A stretch of 15,363 nucleotides of DNA from the NCBI GenBank assembly GCA_005880805.1, contig VBFZ01000150.1:4156-19518 (forward strand). Direction: 5' to 3'. Under the pieces are notes generated by a model, which was not told the origin of the DNA, searched no databases, and saw only the letters and a list, made by a program, of their open reading frames with translations. A program made the translations under genes and the position numbers. This DNA comes from Chloroflexota bacterium. GTDB lineage: Bacteria > Chloroflexota > Limnocylindria > Limnocylindrales > CSP1-4. Below, piece after piece: positions 1 to 6,031 of this stretch (positions are counted from its first letter, which is position 1; each line of letters opens with the position of its first letter).

Positions 1-903
1 TTCACAGGCCGCGCGATCGCGCGGCTCCTCGTCGATAGCGGCGTGCCGGTTGTGACCCTCGCACGCCGGGTCGATACAAGCGACCCCTTGTTCCACCGAT
101 TGGAGTACATCGCACCCGCCGACTTCGGCCGCCCGACCGAGCTGCAGCGCGCACTGCAGGGAGTGCACACCTTCTACAACACGTACTGGATCCGCTTCCC
201 GCGAAGAACGGAGAACTTCGATCGCGCAATCGCCGAAACGGCGGTGCTGCTCGGGGCGGCGCGCGAAGCCGGCGTGAAGCGGATCGTTCATTTCAGCGTC
301 ACCAACGCCGGTGTATCCGGAGCAACCCCGTACTTCACGGCGAAGGCTCAGACCGAGGAGATGATTCGCGCGTCAGGCCTGCCATACGCGATCGTGCGGC
401 CATCCCTGCTGTTCGGGTCCGGAGACATCCTGCTGAACAACATGGCGTGGGCGCTGCGCCGCCTGCCGCTGTTCGGCGTCCCGGGCGACGGCGCCTATTC
501 CGTGCAGCCGATTCACGTCGACGACGTCGCCCGGCTGGCCGTGGAGGCGGGCTCGCGAACGGGGAATGAGGTCTTCGACGCCGTCGGGCAGGAAATGTTC
601 TCGTATCGCGACCTCGTCCTCGCCGTCCGGGCCGCGGTCGGGAGCTCGGCCAGGATCGTCTCGATGCCGCCGGCGGTCGTCGTATTGTCTGCCGCCTTCC
701 TCGGCAGGCTCGTCGGAGATGTCGTGCTGACCCGCGACGAGGTCACGGAGCTCATGTCGGGCTGGCTGGTCTCGCGTGAGCCGGGCAGAGGTGAGACCCC
801 TTTGTCGAGCTGGTTGACGGCCAATGGCTCAGCGATCGGCCGACGGTATGCCAGCGAGCTCAGCCGGAATTTCGCCGTCCATCGCGAGCTTCGGCGCGTT
901 TGA
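1..903 (+). CDS. NAD(P)-binding atypical SDR / NmrA-like protein, 5' end outside window
   Basis: The frame is open from the first base and ends at TGA 901-903, so the start lies upstream. The first visible residues (FTGRAIARLLVDSGVPVVTL) look like the end of a Rossmann-fold glycine-rich TGxTGxxGR nucleotide-binding loop followed by its helix and second strand. A later YFTAKAQTE stretch has the YxxxK spacing of short-chain dehydrogenases, and AIVRPSLLFGSGD plus the downstream IHVDDVARL segment are typical of NmrA/NAD-epimerase-like proteins such as complex I assembly NDUFA9-like members. A GTG at 43 is in frame but would cut off the nucleotide-binding loop, so I reject it as the start. The C-terminal third is unremarkable. 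The substrate cannot be told from the sequence. The family assignment is fairly secure; a specific function is not. Confidence 0.85.
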   Translation, partial: FTGRAIARLLVDSGVPVVTLARRVDTSDPLFHRLEYIAPADFGRPTELQRALQGVHTFYNTYWIRFPRRTENFDRAIAETAVLLGAAREAGVKRIVHFSVTNAGVSGATPYFTAKAQTEEMIRASGLPYAIVRPSLLFGSGDILLNNMAWALRRLPLFGVPGDGAYSVQPIHVDDVARLAVEAGSRTGNEVFDAVGQEMFSYRDLVLAVRAAVGSSARIVSMPPAVVVLSAAFLGRLVGDVVLTRDEVTELMSGWLVSREPGRGETPLSSWLTANGSAIGRRYASELSRNFAVHRELRRV

Positions 904-928
904 CCCACCCTTGGGGCTCGGCTAGACT
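900..928 (+). promoter_or_regulatory. Sigma-70-type promoter for the rpsU operon
   Basis: TTGACC (900-905) and TAGACT (923-928) are separated by exactly 17 bp. They match the TTGACA and TATAAT consensus at five and four positions, and the context is otherwise very G+C-rich. The -35 box overlaps the stop codon of the upstream gene, so the two transcription units abut. Transcription would start near 935, giving a leader of about 95 bases before rpsU. The same TAGACT hexamer occurs upstream of apt (14136-14141). Confidence 0.6.
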
Positions 929-1014
929 CCGCGCGCTTCGAACGGGACTGTCCCTCCGTCGAGGCCGCCCGACCGGAGCTCGGCCCGCCGGACGTCGGAA
1001 GAATCGTGGCCGAG

Positions 1015-1024
1015 GGAGGTGATC
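1015..1024 (+). promoter_or_regulatory. Extended Shine-Dalgarno that fixes the rpsU start
   Basis: GGAGGTGATC is a ten-base perfect complement to the usual 3' end of 16S rRNA (GATCACCTCC). From the end of GGAGGT it lies nine bases before TTG 1030. It therefore supports the TTG at 1030 as start rather than the in-frame GTG at 1006, which lies upstream of it. Confidence 0.75.
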
Positions 1025-1029
1025 CCGGA

Positions 1030-1215
1030 TTGGCAGAAGTCCGCGTGGGTGAGAACGAGACGTTCGAAAGCGCCCTGCGCCGCTTCAACAAGAAGATCCA
1101 GCAGAGCGGCATCCTCGCTGAAGCTCGCCGTCGCGAGCACTACGAGAAGCCGAGCGTGAAGCGCAAGCGCAAGGAAGCCAAGCGCAAGAAGAACGCCCGA
1201 ACGCCGCAGGCCTGA
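1030..1215 (+). CDS. rpsU: Small ribosomal subunit protein bS21
   Basis: The 61-residue product from TTG 1030 is a full bS21: AEVRVGENETFESALRRFNK at the N-terminus, then IQQSGILAEARRREHYEKPS and a very basic tail rich in KRKRKEAKRKK. bS21 is a late-assembling protein of the 30S platform next to the anti-Shine-Dalgarno region and helps initiation. The length matches the family (about 58-70 residues). The upstream in-frame GTG at 1006 would add eight residues (MAEGGDPG) with no family support, and it lies before the strong ribosome binding site. The weak TTG start paired with a near-perfect Shine-Dalgarno may tie bS21 output to initiation efficiency; that is inference. yqeY follows 72 bases later, an arrangement common in Chloroflexota and other bacteria. 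Confidence 0.95.
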   Translation: MAEVRVGENETFESALRRFNKKIQQSGILAEARRREHYEKPSVKRKRKEAKRKKNARTPQA

Positions 1216-1219
1216 TAGG

Positions 1220-1256
1220 CCCCGCTACGGGGGGCGGACGCCCAGTACGGCTGGGC
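1220..1256 (+). terminator. Two tandem hairpins between rpsU and yqeY
   Basis: CCCCG-CTA-CGGGG (1220-1232) and GCCCAG-TACGG-CTGGGC (1240-1256) are two perfect short stems just after the rpsU stop. Neither is followed by a T-run, so they are not classic intrinsic terminators. They could attenuate read-through, protect the short rpsU mRNA 3' end or act as a processing site, letting rpsU be expressed above yqeY and pgpH. The structure is seen; the role is inferred. Confidence 0.35.
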
Positions 1257-1287
1257 ACTCGACGCCGGCGGGCCGGGACCCGCTGAG

Positions 1288-1767
1288 GTGCCATTTCCGG
1301 TGACACTTCGTGAACAGATCGGCGAGCAGTTGACCGCCGCGATGCGGTCCGGTGACGTGCTGCGCCGCGACACGCTGCGCATGGCGACGAACGCGGCGTA
1401 CAACGCAGAGAAGCGCCAGCAGCGCCCGCTCACCGAGGAGGAGCTGGTCAGCGTACTCGCGCGCGAGGTGAAGACCCGGCGCGAGTCGGTCGGGGCGTTT
1501 CGCGCCGGCGGTCGCGAGGACCTCGCGGCCAAGGAGGAGGCCGAGATCGCGATCCTCTCCGAGTTCATGCCGCAGCCGCTCTCGGACGCCGAGCTGCGCT
1601 CGCTCGTCGACGAGGCGATCACCGCGACTGGCGGGTCTTCGCCCCGCGACATGGGCAGGGTGATGGGCTGGCTCACGCCCCGCACGCGCGGCCGCGCGGA
1701 TGGCAAGCTCGTCAGCACGCTCGTCTCCGACAGGCTCGCCGCCGCGGACGTCGCGTCGCGCGGCTGA
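1288..1767 (+). CDS. yqeY: GatB/YqeY domain protein
   Basis: This is a 159-residue all-helical protein of the YqeY family, related to the C-terminal tRNA-binding tail of the GatB amidotransferase subunit. Typical family features are LREQIGEQLTAAMRSGD, then RRDTLRMATNAAYNAEK, the acidic LTEEELVSVLAREVKTRRES helix, and EFMPQPLSDAEL followed by DMGRVMGWLTPRTRGRADG. The glycine-rich end of the family (GRADGKLVS) is present. GTG 1288 gives MPFPVTLREQ; the in-frame GTG 1300 gives a start closer to the usual family N-terminus, and neither has a clear ribosome binding site. The gene sits between rpsU and pgpH, only 11 bases from the latter, and is probably cotranscribed. Its biochemical role is not well established; tRNA-related activity is suspected from homology. 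Confidence 0.92.
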   Translation: MPFPVTLREQIGEQLTAAMRSGDVLRRDTLRMATNAAYNAEKRQQRPLTEEELVSVLAREVKTRRESVGAFRAGGREDLAAKEEAEIAILSEFMPQPLSDAELRSLVDEAITATGGSSPRDMGRVMGWLTPRTRGRADGKLVSTLVSDRLAAADVASRG

Positions 1768-1778
1768 CCGGACCTTCC

Positions 1779-3932
1779 ATGTTCGCCACGCCCGCCGAAC
1801 GAGCCACGCCCTTCCGGCGCCGGGACGCCATCCGGCTTGCGGTGTTCGCCGCGTTCCTCGTCGCTGCAATGACCGCGATTCTGGGCGCCGACATCGTGCC
1901 CAGGGGCCTCGGCCTCGAAGCCGGCGACGTCGCCCCCGAGGACATCCGGGCGCCGCGGACCCTCGACGTGGTCAGCACGATTGCGACCCAGCGCGCCCGC
2001 CAGGCTGCACGCGACGCGGTTCCGTTCCAGTACGACTACACGCCTGAGCGGGCGGCGACCATTGCGGACCAGCAGGGAACGGCCTTCGCCCGCTCCGTGG
2101 CTGCCGCCGATGCAGCGTTCCAGGCGAATCTCAAGCCCCAGGCGCGCCAGGAGCTGCTCAAGTCGGTCCTACCGAGTCTCGCTGGGGATACGCGAGCCAC
2201 GCTCCTCGAACTGACCCCCGAGCGATGGAAGGCGGTCCGAGCGGATGCCGCCCGCCTGCTCGACGAAGTGGAGCGCACGGAGCTGCGCGACACGGACATC
2301 GCCAACGCCGCATCGCAGCTGCGGGGGCGAACGAACAGCGCCCTCGGCGGCCCGGAGCGCGACCTCGTCGTTGCGCTTGTCCAGCCGCTGCTCGTGGCCA
2401 ACTCGTCGTACAGCCAGGCGCTCACCGATCAGGCTCGGCAGCGTGCCGAGGATGCCGTGACGCCCGTTCATTCGACGATCCGGACAGGCCAGACCATCGT
2501 TCGCAAGGGCGACCCGATCACCGAGGAGGATCTCGAGAAGATCAACGCCTTCGATCTCAACCGGGCGTCGCTGGACGCGGCGAAGCTGGCCGGCTGGGCG
2601 CTGCTCGCCGCCATCTTCGTTTCGATGCTCCTGGCCTGGGTCTGGCGCTTCCGGCCTTCGCTCTGGCATCGCGACAACGCGCTGCTCCTCGTTGGGCTGA
2701 TGCTCGTCGTGGCGACCTTCGGCCTCAAGCTGACGGCGGGCCGCTCGATCCTCGCGTACTTCGTCCCCGTGGCTGCCGCGGGCATGCTGATCGCGATCCT
2801 CCTCGACGCGGGTGCCGCCACCGTCGTCGTTGCAGTGCTCGCCCTTCTCGGCGGGGCGGTGAACGGCGGCTCCATCGAAATGGCCACCTACATCTTTGTG
2901 GGCGGCTTCGTCGGCATCCTGGCCGTCCGGCGCGGAGACCGGCTCAATCCGTTCGTCCAGGCGGCCGTGGCGATGACCGTGGCAAACGTGATCGTCGTGT
3001 CGACCTTCGCCCTCCTCGGCGAGCACGATCTCACCGGGGTATTCCAACTCTGGACTGCATCCGTGGCTGCGGCAGTCGGATCGAGCGTGGCCGCGGTCGG
3101 CACGTTCGCGGTGCTCGGCAACCTGTTCGGGATCCTGACGGTCTTCCAGTTGCTGGAGCTCGCGAACCCGTCGCAGCCGCTCCTGCGCCGGCTGCTGGTC
3201 GAAACGCCAGGGACCTACCACCACTCGATCATGGTCGGCAACCTCGCCGAGCGGGCCGCGGAAGCGATCGGCGCCGACCCGCTGGTTACCCGCGTCGCCG
3301 CCTACTACCACGACATCGGCAAGCTCGCGAACCCGCTGGCCTTCATCGAGAACCAGGCCGGCGCGGAGAACATCCACGATCAGCTCGAACCGGAAACCTC
3401 GGCAACCGTGCTGAAGCAGCACGTGGCGGACGGCATCGACATCGCGTACAAGGCGAAGCTGCCGACCGCGTTGATCGCCTTCATCCCGCAGCACCACGGG
3501 ACGGCGATCATGAGCTACTTCTACGCACGAGCCAGGGAGAATGCGGCGGCGCCGTACGGTGGGCTGACGACGGCCGAGGGCGCGAAAGCGGCCGAGGCCG
3601 TCAACGAACGCCGGTTCCGGCACATGGGCCCGAAACCGCAATCGCGCGAGGCGGCGCTGATCATGCTCGCCGACGGCGTCGAAGCCTCCGTGCGCTCCCT
3701 GTCGGCACGGGACGAGCCCACGATCCGGGCGATGGTGAGCCGCATCATCGACGAGCGGCTTGCCGATAACCAGTTCGACGAGTGCGACCTCACGCTTCGC
3801 GACGTCGAGCGGATCCGCGAGGCGTTCGTCGCTCAGCTGCTGGGCATGTACCACCAGCGGGTCGCCTACCCGCAGAACAAGATCGTCGAGCTCGAGTCGC
3901 GGCGCGCGGCCGCCGGCGGCGAGGACACGTAG
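1779..3932 (+). CDS. pgpH: 7TM-HD family phosphodiesterase, PgpH-like (cyclic-di-AMP hydrolase)
   Basis: The 717-residue length matches characterised PgpH/YqfF proteins (about 710). In order: an N-terminal membrane anchor (residues about 18-40), a large extracytoplasmic 7TMR-HDED sensor region (about 45-265) ending in TGQTIVRKGDPITEED, a block of seven hydrophobic helices (about 268-470), and a cytoplasmic HDIG domain. In the HD domain I see TYHHSIM (H481/H482), YYHDIGKLANP (H511-D512), LKQHV (H548) and PQHHGT (H572/H573), which supply the expected di-metal ligands. Known relatives hydrolyse c-di-AMP to pApA and respond to (p)ppGpp. The start ATG follows the yqeY stop by 11 bases with no good Shine-Dalgarno, suggesting translational coupling. 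No diadenylate cyclase gene is in the window, so the c-di-AMP role is by family. Confidence 0.93.
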   Translation: MFATPAERATPFRRRDAIRLAVFAAFLVAAMTAILGADIVPRGLGLEAGDVAPEDIRAPRTLDVVSTIATQRARQAARDAVPFQYDYTPERAATIADQQGTAFARSVAAADAAFQANLKPQARQELLKSVLPSLAGDTRATLLELTPERWKAVRADAARLLDEVERTELRDTDIANAASQLRGRTNSALGGPERDLVVALVQPLLVANSSYSQALTDQARQRAEDAVTPVHSTIRTGQTIVRKGDPITEEDLEKINAFDLNRASLDAAKLAGWALLAAIFVSMLLAWVWRFRPSLWHRDNALLLVGLMLVVATFGLKLTAGRSILAYFVPVAAAGMLIAILLDAGAATVVVAVLALLGGAVNGGSIEMATYIFVGGFVGILAVRRGDRLNPFVQAAVAMTVANVIVVSTFALLGEHDLTGVFQLWTASVAAAVGSSVAAVGTFAVLGNLFGILTVFQLLELANPSQPLLRRLLVETPGTYHHSIMVGNLAERAAEAIGADPLVTRVAAYYHDIGKLANPLAFIENQAGAENIHDQLEPETSATVLKQHVADGIDIAYKAKLPTALIAFIPQHHGTAIMSYFYARARENAAAPYGGLTTAEGAKAAEAVNERRFRHMGPKPQSREAALIMLADGVEASVRSLSARDEPTIRAMVSRIIDERLADNQFDECDLTLRDVERIREAFVAQLLGMYHQRVAYPQNKIVELESRRAAAGGEDT

Positions 3933-4522
3933 ACACGCCGAGCCCTGGCGGGGGGACCGAGCGAAGACGCTACGCCGGGCCGTGGCGGATCGACATCACG
4001 GATCGGCCAGGCGTCCGATCGCCAATCCCGCTCGCCGAAATCGCCCGCGTCGCCGCCACGGCGCTCAAGGCTGCCCGCGCCCCGCGTCCGTCGTCAATCG
4101 GCGTGGTCCTCTCGAACGATCGCGAGCTCGCGGCCCTCAACAAGGCCCACATGGCCCAGCCCGGCCCAACGGACGTGCTGTCGTTCCCGCTCCTACCGCC
4201 CGAGGCTTTCCAGACCGAGATCGGCCGCACACCCGACGGCTTCGTCCCCCCGCCCGGCCGCTTTGCCCTCCCGCCCGGCCGCTTTGCCCTCCCGCCCGGC
4301 CGCCGCCCGCACCTGGGCGACATCGTCATCTCGGTCGAGCGCGCGACCCGCCAGGCTCGCAAGGGCCATGGCGGCCAGACGAGCGACGTTCGCTGGTCTC
4401 CCGCCGATGAGCTACGGCTGTTGGTAACGCACGGCGTCCTGCACCTCTGCGGCTGGGACCACGCCTTGCCGTCAGAGGAGGCCGCGATGCGCGTCCTGGA
4501 GCGCGACTTGCTCAGTCGCTAG
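3782..4522 (+). CDS. ybeY: Endoribonuclease YbeY (rRNA maturation factor), start uncertain
   Basis: The zinc motif HGVLHLCGWDH (H217, H221, H227 counted from GTG 3782) is the diagnostic H3xH5xH of YbeY, a metal-dependent RNase for 16S rRNA 3'-end maturation and 70S quality control. Further conserved blocks are LNKAHM, PTDVLSFP and LGDIVIS. Homology begins only at WRIDITDRPGV (about base 3983). Between 3785 and there the frame holds no ATG, GTG or TTG, so the only canonical start is GTG 3782. That start would overlap pgpH by 151 bases and add about 69 arginine-rich residues with no family likeness, which look like a shadow of pgpH. The true start may be a rare codon (ATC 3989), or there may be a one-base error after GTG 3982. 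A 21-bp tandem repeat enlarges the loop between LSFP and LGDI. The gene ends convergently against the marR gene. Confidence 0.85.
   Translation: MRPHASRRRADPRGVRRSAAGHVPPAGRLPAEQDRRARVAARGRRRRGHVDTPSPGGGTERRRYAGPWRIDITDRPGVRSPIPLAEIARVAATALKAARAPRPSSIGVVLSNDRELAALNKAHMAQPGPTDVLSFPLLPPEAFQTEIGRTPDGFVPPPGRFALPPGRFALPPGRRPHLGDIVISVERATRQARKGHGGQTSDVRWSPADELRLLVTHGVLHLCGWDHALPSEEAAMRVLERDLLSR
4250..4303 (+). repeat. 21-bp minisatellite inside ybeY, about 2.6 copies
   Basis: The unit CCGCCCGGCCGCTTTGCCCTC occurs perfectly at 4250-4270 and 4271-4291, followed by the first 12 bases again at 4292-4303. The period is a multiple of three and codes for GRFALPP repeats, so copy-number change would alter the YbeY loop by seven residues without breaking the frame. 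Confidence 0.95.
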
Positions 4523-5043
4523 TAATCGGCCCGCCGCCCCGGGCCCGGCAGCGCCGCGGCCGCCTCGAAAAGCGAGCTGATAGCTTCCCGGTGCCTGGCC
4601 GGGAGCCAGACAGCGAGCTCCTCGTCCAGCTCGCGGATGGCGGCGTGGGCGACTTCGGCGTATCCGTGGCCTTCGGGCGTGAGGCGGACTTCCGAGTAAC
4701 GGCGATCCTCGCTCTCACGGGCGCGCGCCAGGAGCCTCTTGCGCTCAAGCCTGTTCAGGACCGAGTTGAGCGTAGAAGCACGAAGTCCCGTTCGGGCCCG
4801 GAGCACAAACACGCCCTGTTCTGGGTTGGTCAACGCCGAATACAGGACAACGGCGTCCGTGGCTGACAGTCCCATCGTGTCGCGGGCCGCAAACTCGAGT
4901 CTCTGGTCAAGGCGATGAAAGGCACCGTGAACGGCGGCGTAGATCGGCAACCTTTTGGGCGTCAGCGGCCAGGTGTGCTCGGGCAGCAAAGGGTCATCGT
5001 CCGTCGCGGCCTCTAATTCGACCGTCATTGCGAAAACGTACAT
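4519..5043 (-). CDS. MarR-family winged-helix transcriptional regulator
   Basis: This 174-residue protein has the MarR layout: an N-terminal dimerisation helix (about 32-55, PIYAAVHGAFHRLDQRLEFA), the winged-helix core (LSATDAVVLYSAL 59-71, RASTLNSVLNRLERKRLLAR 88-107 as the recognition region), the wing ESEDRRYSEVRLTPEG (110-125) with the family's DRR turn, and a C-terminal helix returning to the dimer interface. ATG 5043 has GGGAG 12 bases upstream on its strand; ATG 5028 (M6) is an alternative. It is the only minus-strand gene and is divergent from pth. Its stop and that of ybeY interlock in one CTAG (4519-4522), leaving no room for a terminator between them. The ligand and targets are unknown. 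Self-regulation through the repeated motif at 5059-5146 is plausible. Confidence 0.88.
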   Translation of the reverse strand: MYVFAMTVELEAATDDDPLLPEHTWPLTPKRLPIYAAVHGAFHRLDQRLEFAARDTMGLSATDAVVLYSALTNPEQGVFVLRARTGLRASTLNSVLNRLERKRLLARARESEDRRYSEVRLTPEGHGYAEVAHAAIRELDEELAVWLPARHREAISSLFEAAAALPGPGRRADY

Positions 5044-5058
5044 CTGGCGCCTTCACTC

Positions 5059-5146
5059 CCGATTTCGCGCAGTGCGATGCGATATCGGAATAGAAATCGG
5101 ATCGATCCGGCGGCAGCGGGTCGCGCCGCTCAATGTGCGAAATCGG
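5059..5146. promoter_or_regulatory. Candidate operator region with repeated GAAATCGG motif and palindrome
   Basis: CCGATTTCGCGCA (5059-5071) and TGTGCGAAATCGG (5134-5146) form an inverted repeat with 12 of 13 positions matching. Two further forward copies lie between them: GATATCGG (5081-5088) and GAAATCGG (5093-5100). The last runs into a perfect 12-bp palindrome CGGATCGATCCG (5098-5109). This array starts 16 bases from the marR-family start. Such regulators usually bind palindromes in their own promoter, so this is a reasonable operator candidate, although no biochemical link can be seen from sequence. Confidence 0.45.
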
Positions 5147-5344
5147 AACATCTGGCCAGGGTCAAGCCGCCCGCAGATGCCGCACGTCCGGTAGGATCGG
5201 ACCCGACGGGTCGGCTCCACCGGAGTCAGATTCCGTCGATTTGCGCGCCCGGCCGATGTGGTCGAGGCGCTCGTCGTGTTGTCTGCGGCCGGGTGCGATC
5301 CGGCGAGAGTCGGCACCAGCGAGGACGAATAACAGCAGGACCTT
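5147..5344. other. Rest of the marR-pth intergenic region, no gene seen
   Basis: I find no convincing coding frame, RNA gene or terminator here. A TAGGAT hexamer at 5192-5197 resembles the TAGACT -10 boxes upstream of rpsU and apt, and its local context (CCGGTAGGATCGG) is similar, but it lacks a good -35 partner. AGGA at 5337-5340 is the likely ribosome binding site of pth. The region probably contains the pth-mfd promoter. Confidence 0.4.
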
Positions 5345-6031
5345 GTGAAGATCGTCGTCGGCCTGGGCAATCCCGGGAACCAGTACACGGAGACGCGCCA
5401 TAACATCGGCTGGATGGTGCTTGACCGGTTGGCGGACCGGGCGGGCTGGGTCGGCCGCGGGCGCGAGCGGGACGCGTCGCGCGTGGTTCAGGGTCGGTTC
5501 CAGGGGCTGGACCTCACGCTGGCTAAGCCGCTCACGTACATGAACGACTCGGGCATCGCCGTCCGCAAGATCCTGGCCCGGGAGCGGGCCCCGCTCGGCG
5601 ACCTGCTCATCGTGGCCGACGACTTTGCGCTCCCGTTCGGCAAGCTCCGCTTCCGCGAGGGCGGCAGCGGCGGAGGCCACAACGGCCTTGGCTCCATCAT
5701 CGACGAGCTGGGCACGGAGAAGTTCAGCCGCCTGCGCGTTGGGATCGGCGAGCCCGATCGGCACGCCATCGACCATGTCCTGAGCCGCTTCAGTCCTGAC
5801 GAACGCCAGCGCCTCGCGGAGCTCATCAACACGGCGGCCGATGCGGTCCAGGCGTGGGCGCACGACGGGACGAACAAGGCCGCGAACCGCTTCAACGCGT
5901 TCGAGCTTCGGCCGGCCGACGCGGACCGCATCGCGGCGCCGGGCGAGATCGACGGCCCTCCCGGCCCGGACGGCATTCGACGGACGAAGACGGGCTGGCG
6001 GCGGACGCGACCGCCGGAGGCCGAGACGTGA
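5345..6031 (+). CDS. pth: Peptidyl-tRNA hydrolase
   Basis: Pth hydrolyses the ester bond of peptidyl-tRNAs that drop off the ribosome and so recycles tRNA. The N-terminus KIVVGLGNPGNQYTETRHNI carries the conserved N9 and the catalytic H19. KPLTYMNDSG, DDFALPFGKLRFREGGSGGG and HNGLGSII supply the remaining conserved active-site asparagines and aspartate. The GTG start at 5345 has AGGA about five bases upstream. At 228 residues it exceeds the usual 185-200: the family core ends near FNAFELRP, and a proline/arginine-rich tail of about 35 residues follows with no recognisable domain. Its TGA overlaps the mfd GTG start by four bases. The pth-mfd pair is a well-known order in Gram-positive bacteria. 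Confidence 0.95.
   Translation: MKIVVGLGNPGNQYTETRHNIGWMVLDRLADRAGWVGRGRERDASRVVQGRFQGLDLTLAKPLTYMNDSGIAVRKILARERAPLGDLLIVADDFALPFGKLRFREGGSGGGHNGLGSIIDELGTEKFSRLRVGIGEPDRHAIDHVLSRFSPDERQRLAELINTAADAVQAWAHDGTNKAANRFNAFELRPADADRIAAPGEIDGPPGPDGIRRTKTGWRRTRPPEAET

Noticed and set aside
43..45. GTG 43 as the start of the first gene
   Set aside because: The frame is open to base 1 and the preceding residues continue the nucleotide-binding loop, so the gene is truncated by the window edge.
1006..1029. GTG 1006 as the start of rpsU
   Set aside because: It lies upstream of the GGAGGTGATC ribosome binding site and adds residues not seen in bS21; TTG 1030 fits both the site and the family N-terminus.
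1220..1256. A classic intrinsic terminator after rpsU
   Set aside because: The two hairpins have no following T-run, so I list them only as tandem hairpins of uncertain role.
2169..3854. A 561-codon minus-strand open frame opposite pgpH
   Set aside because: Its composition (runs of R, H, D, E, Q) is a mirror image of the sense codons, with no recognisable motif, and pgpH on the + strand is secure.
5192..5197. TAGGAT as a definite -10 box for pth
   Set aside because: No acceptable -35 sequence occurs 16-19 bases upstream, so it is mentioned only as a weak candidate in the intergenic entry.
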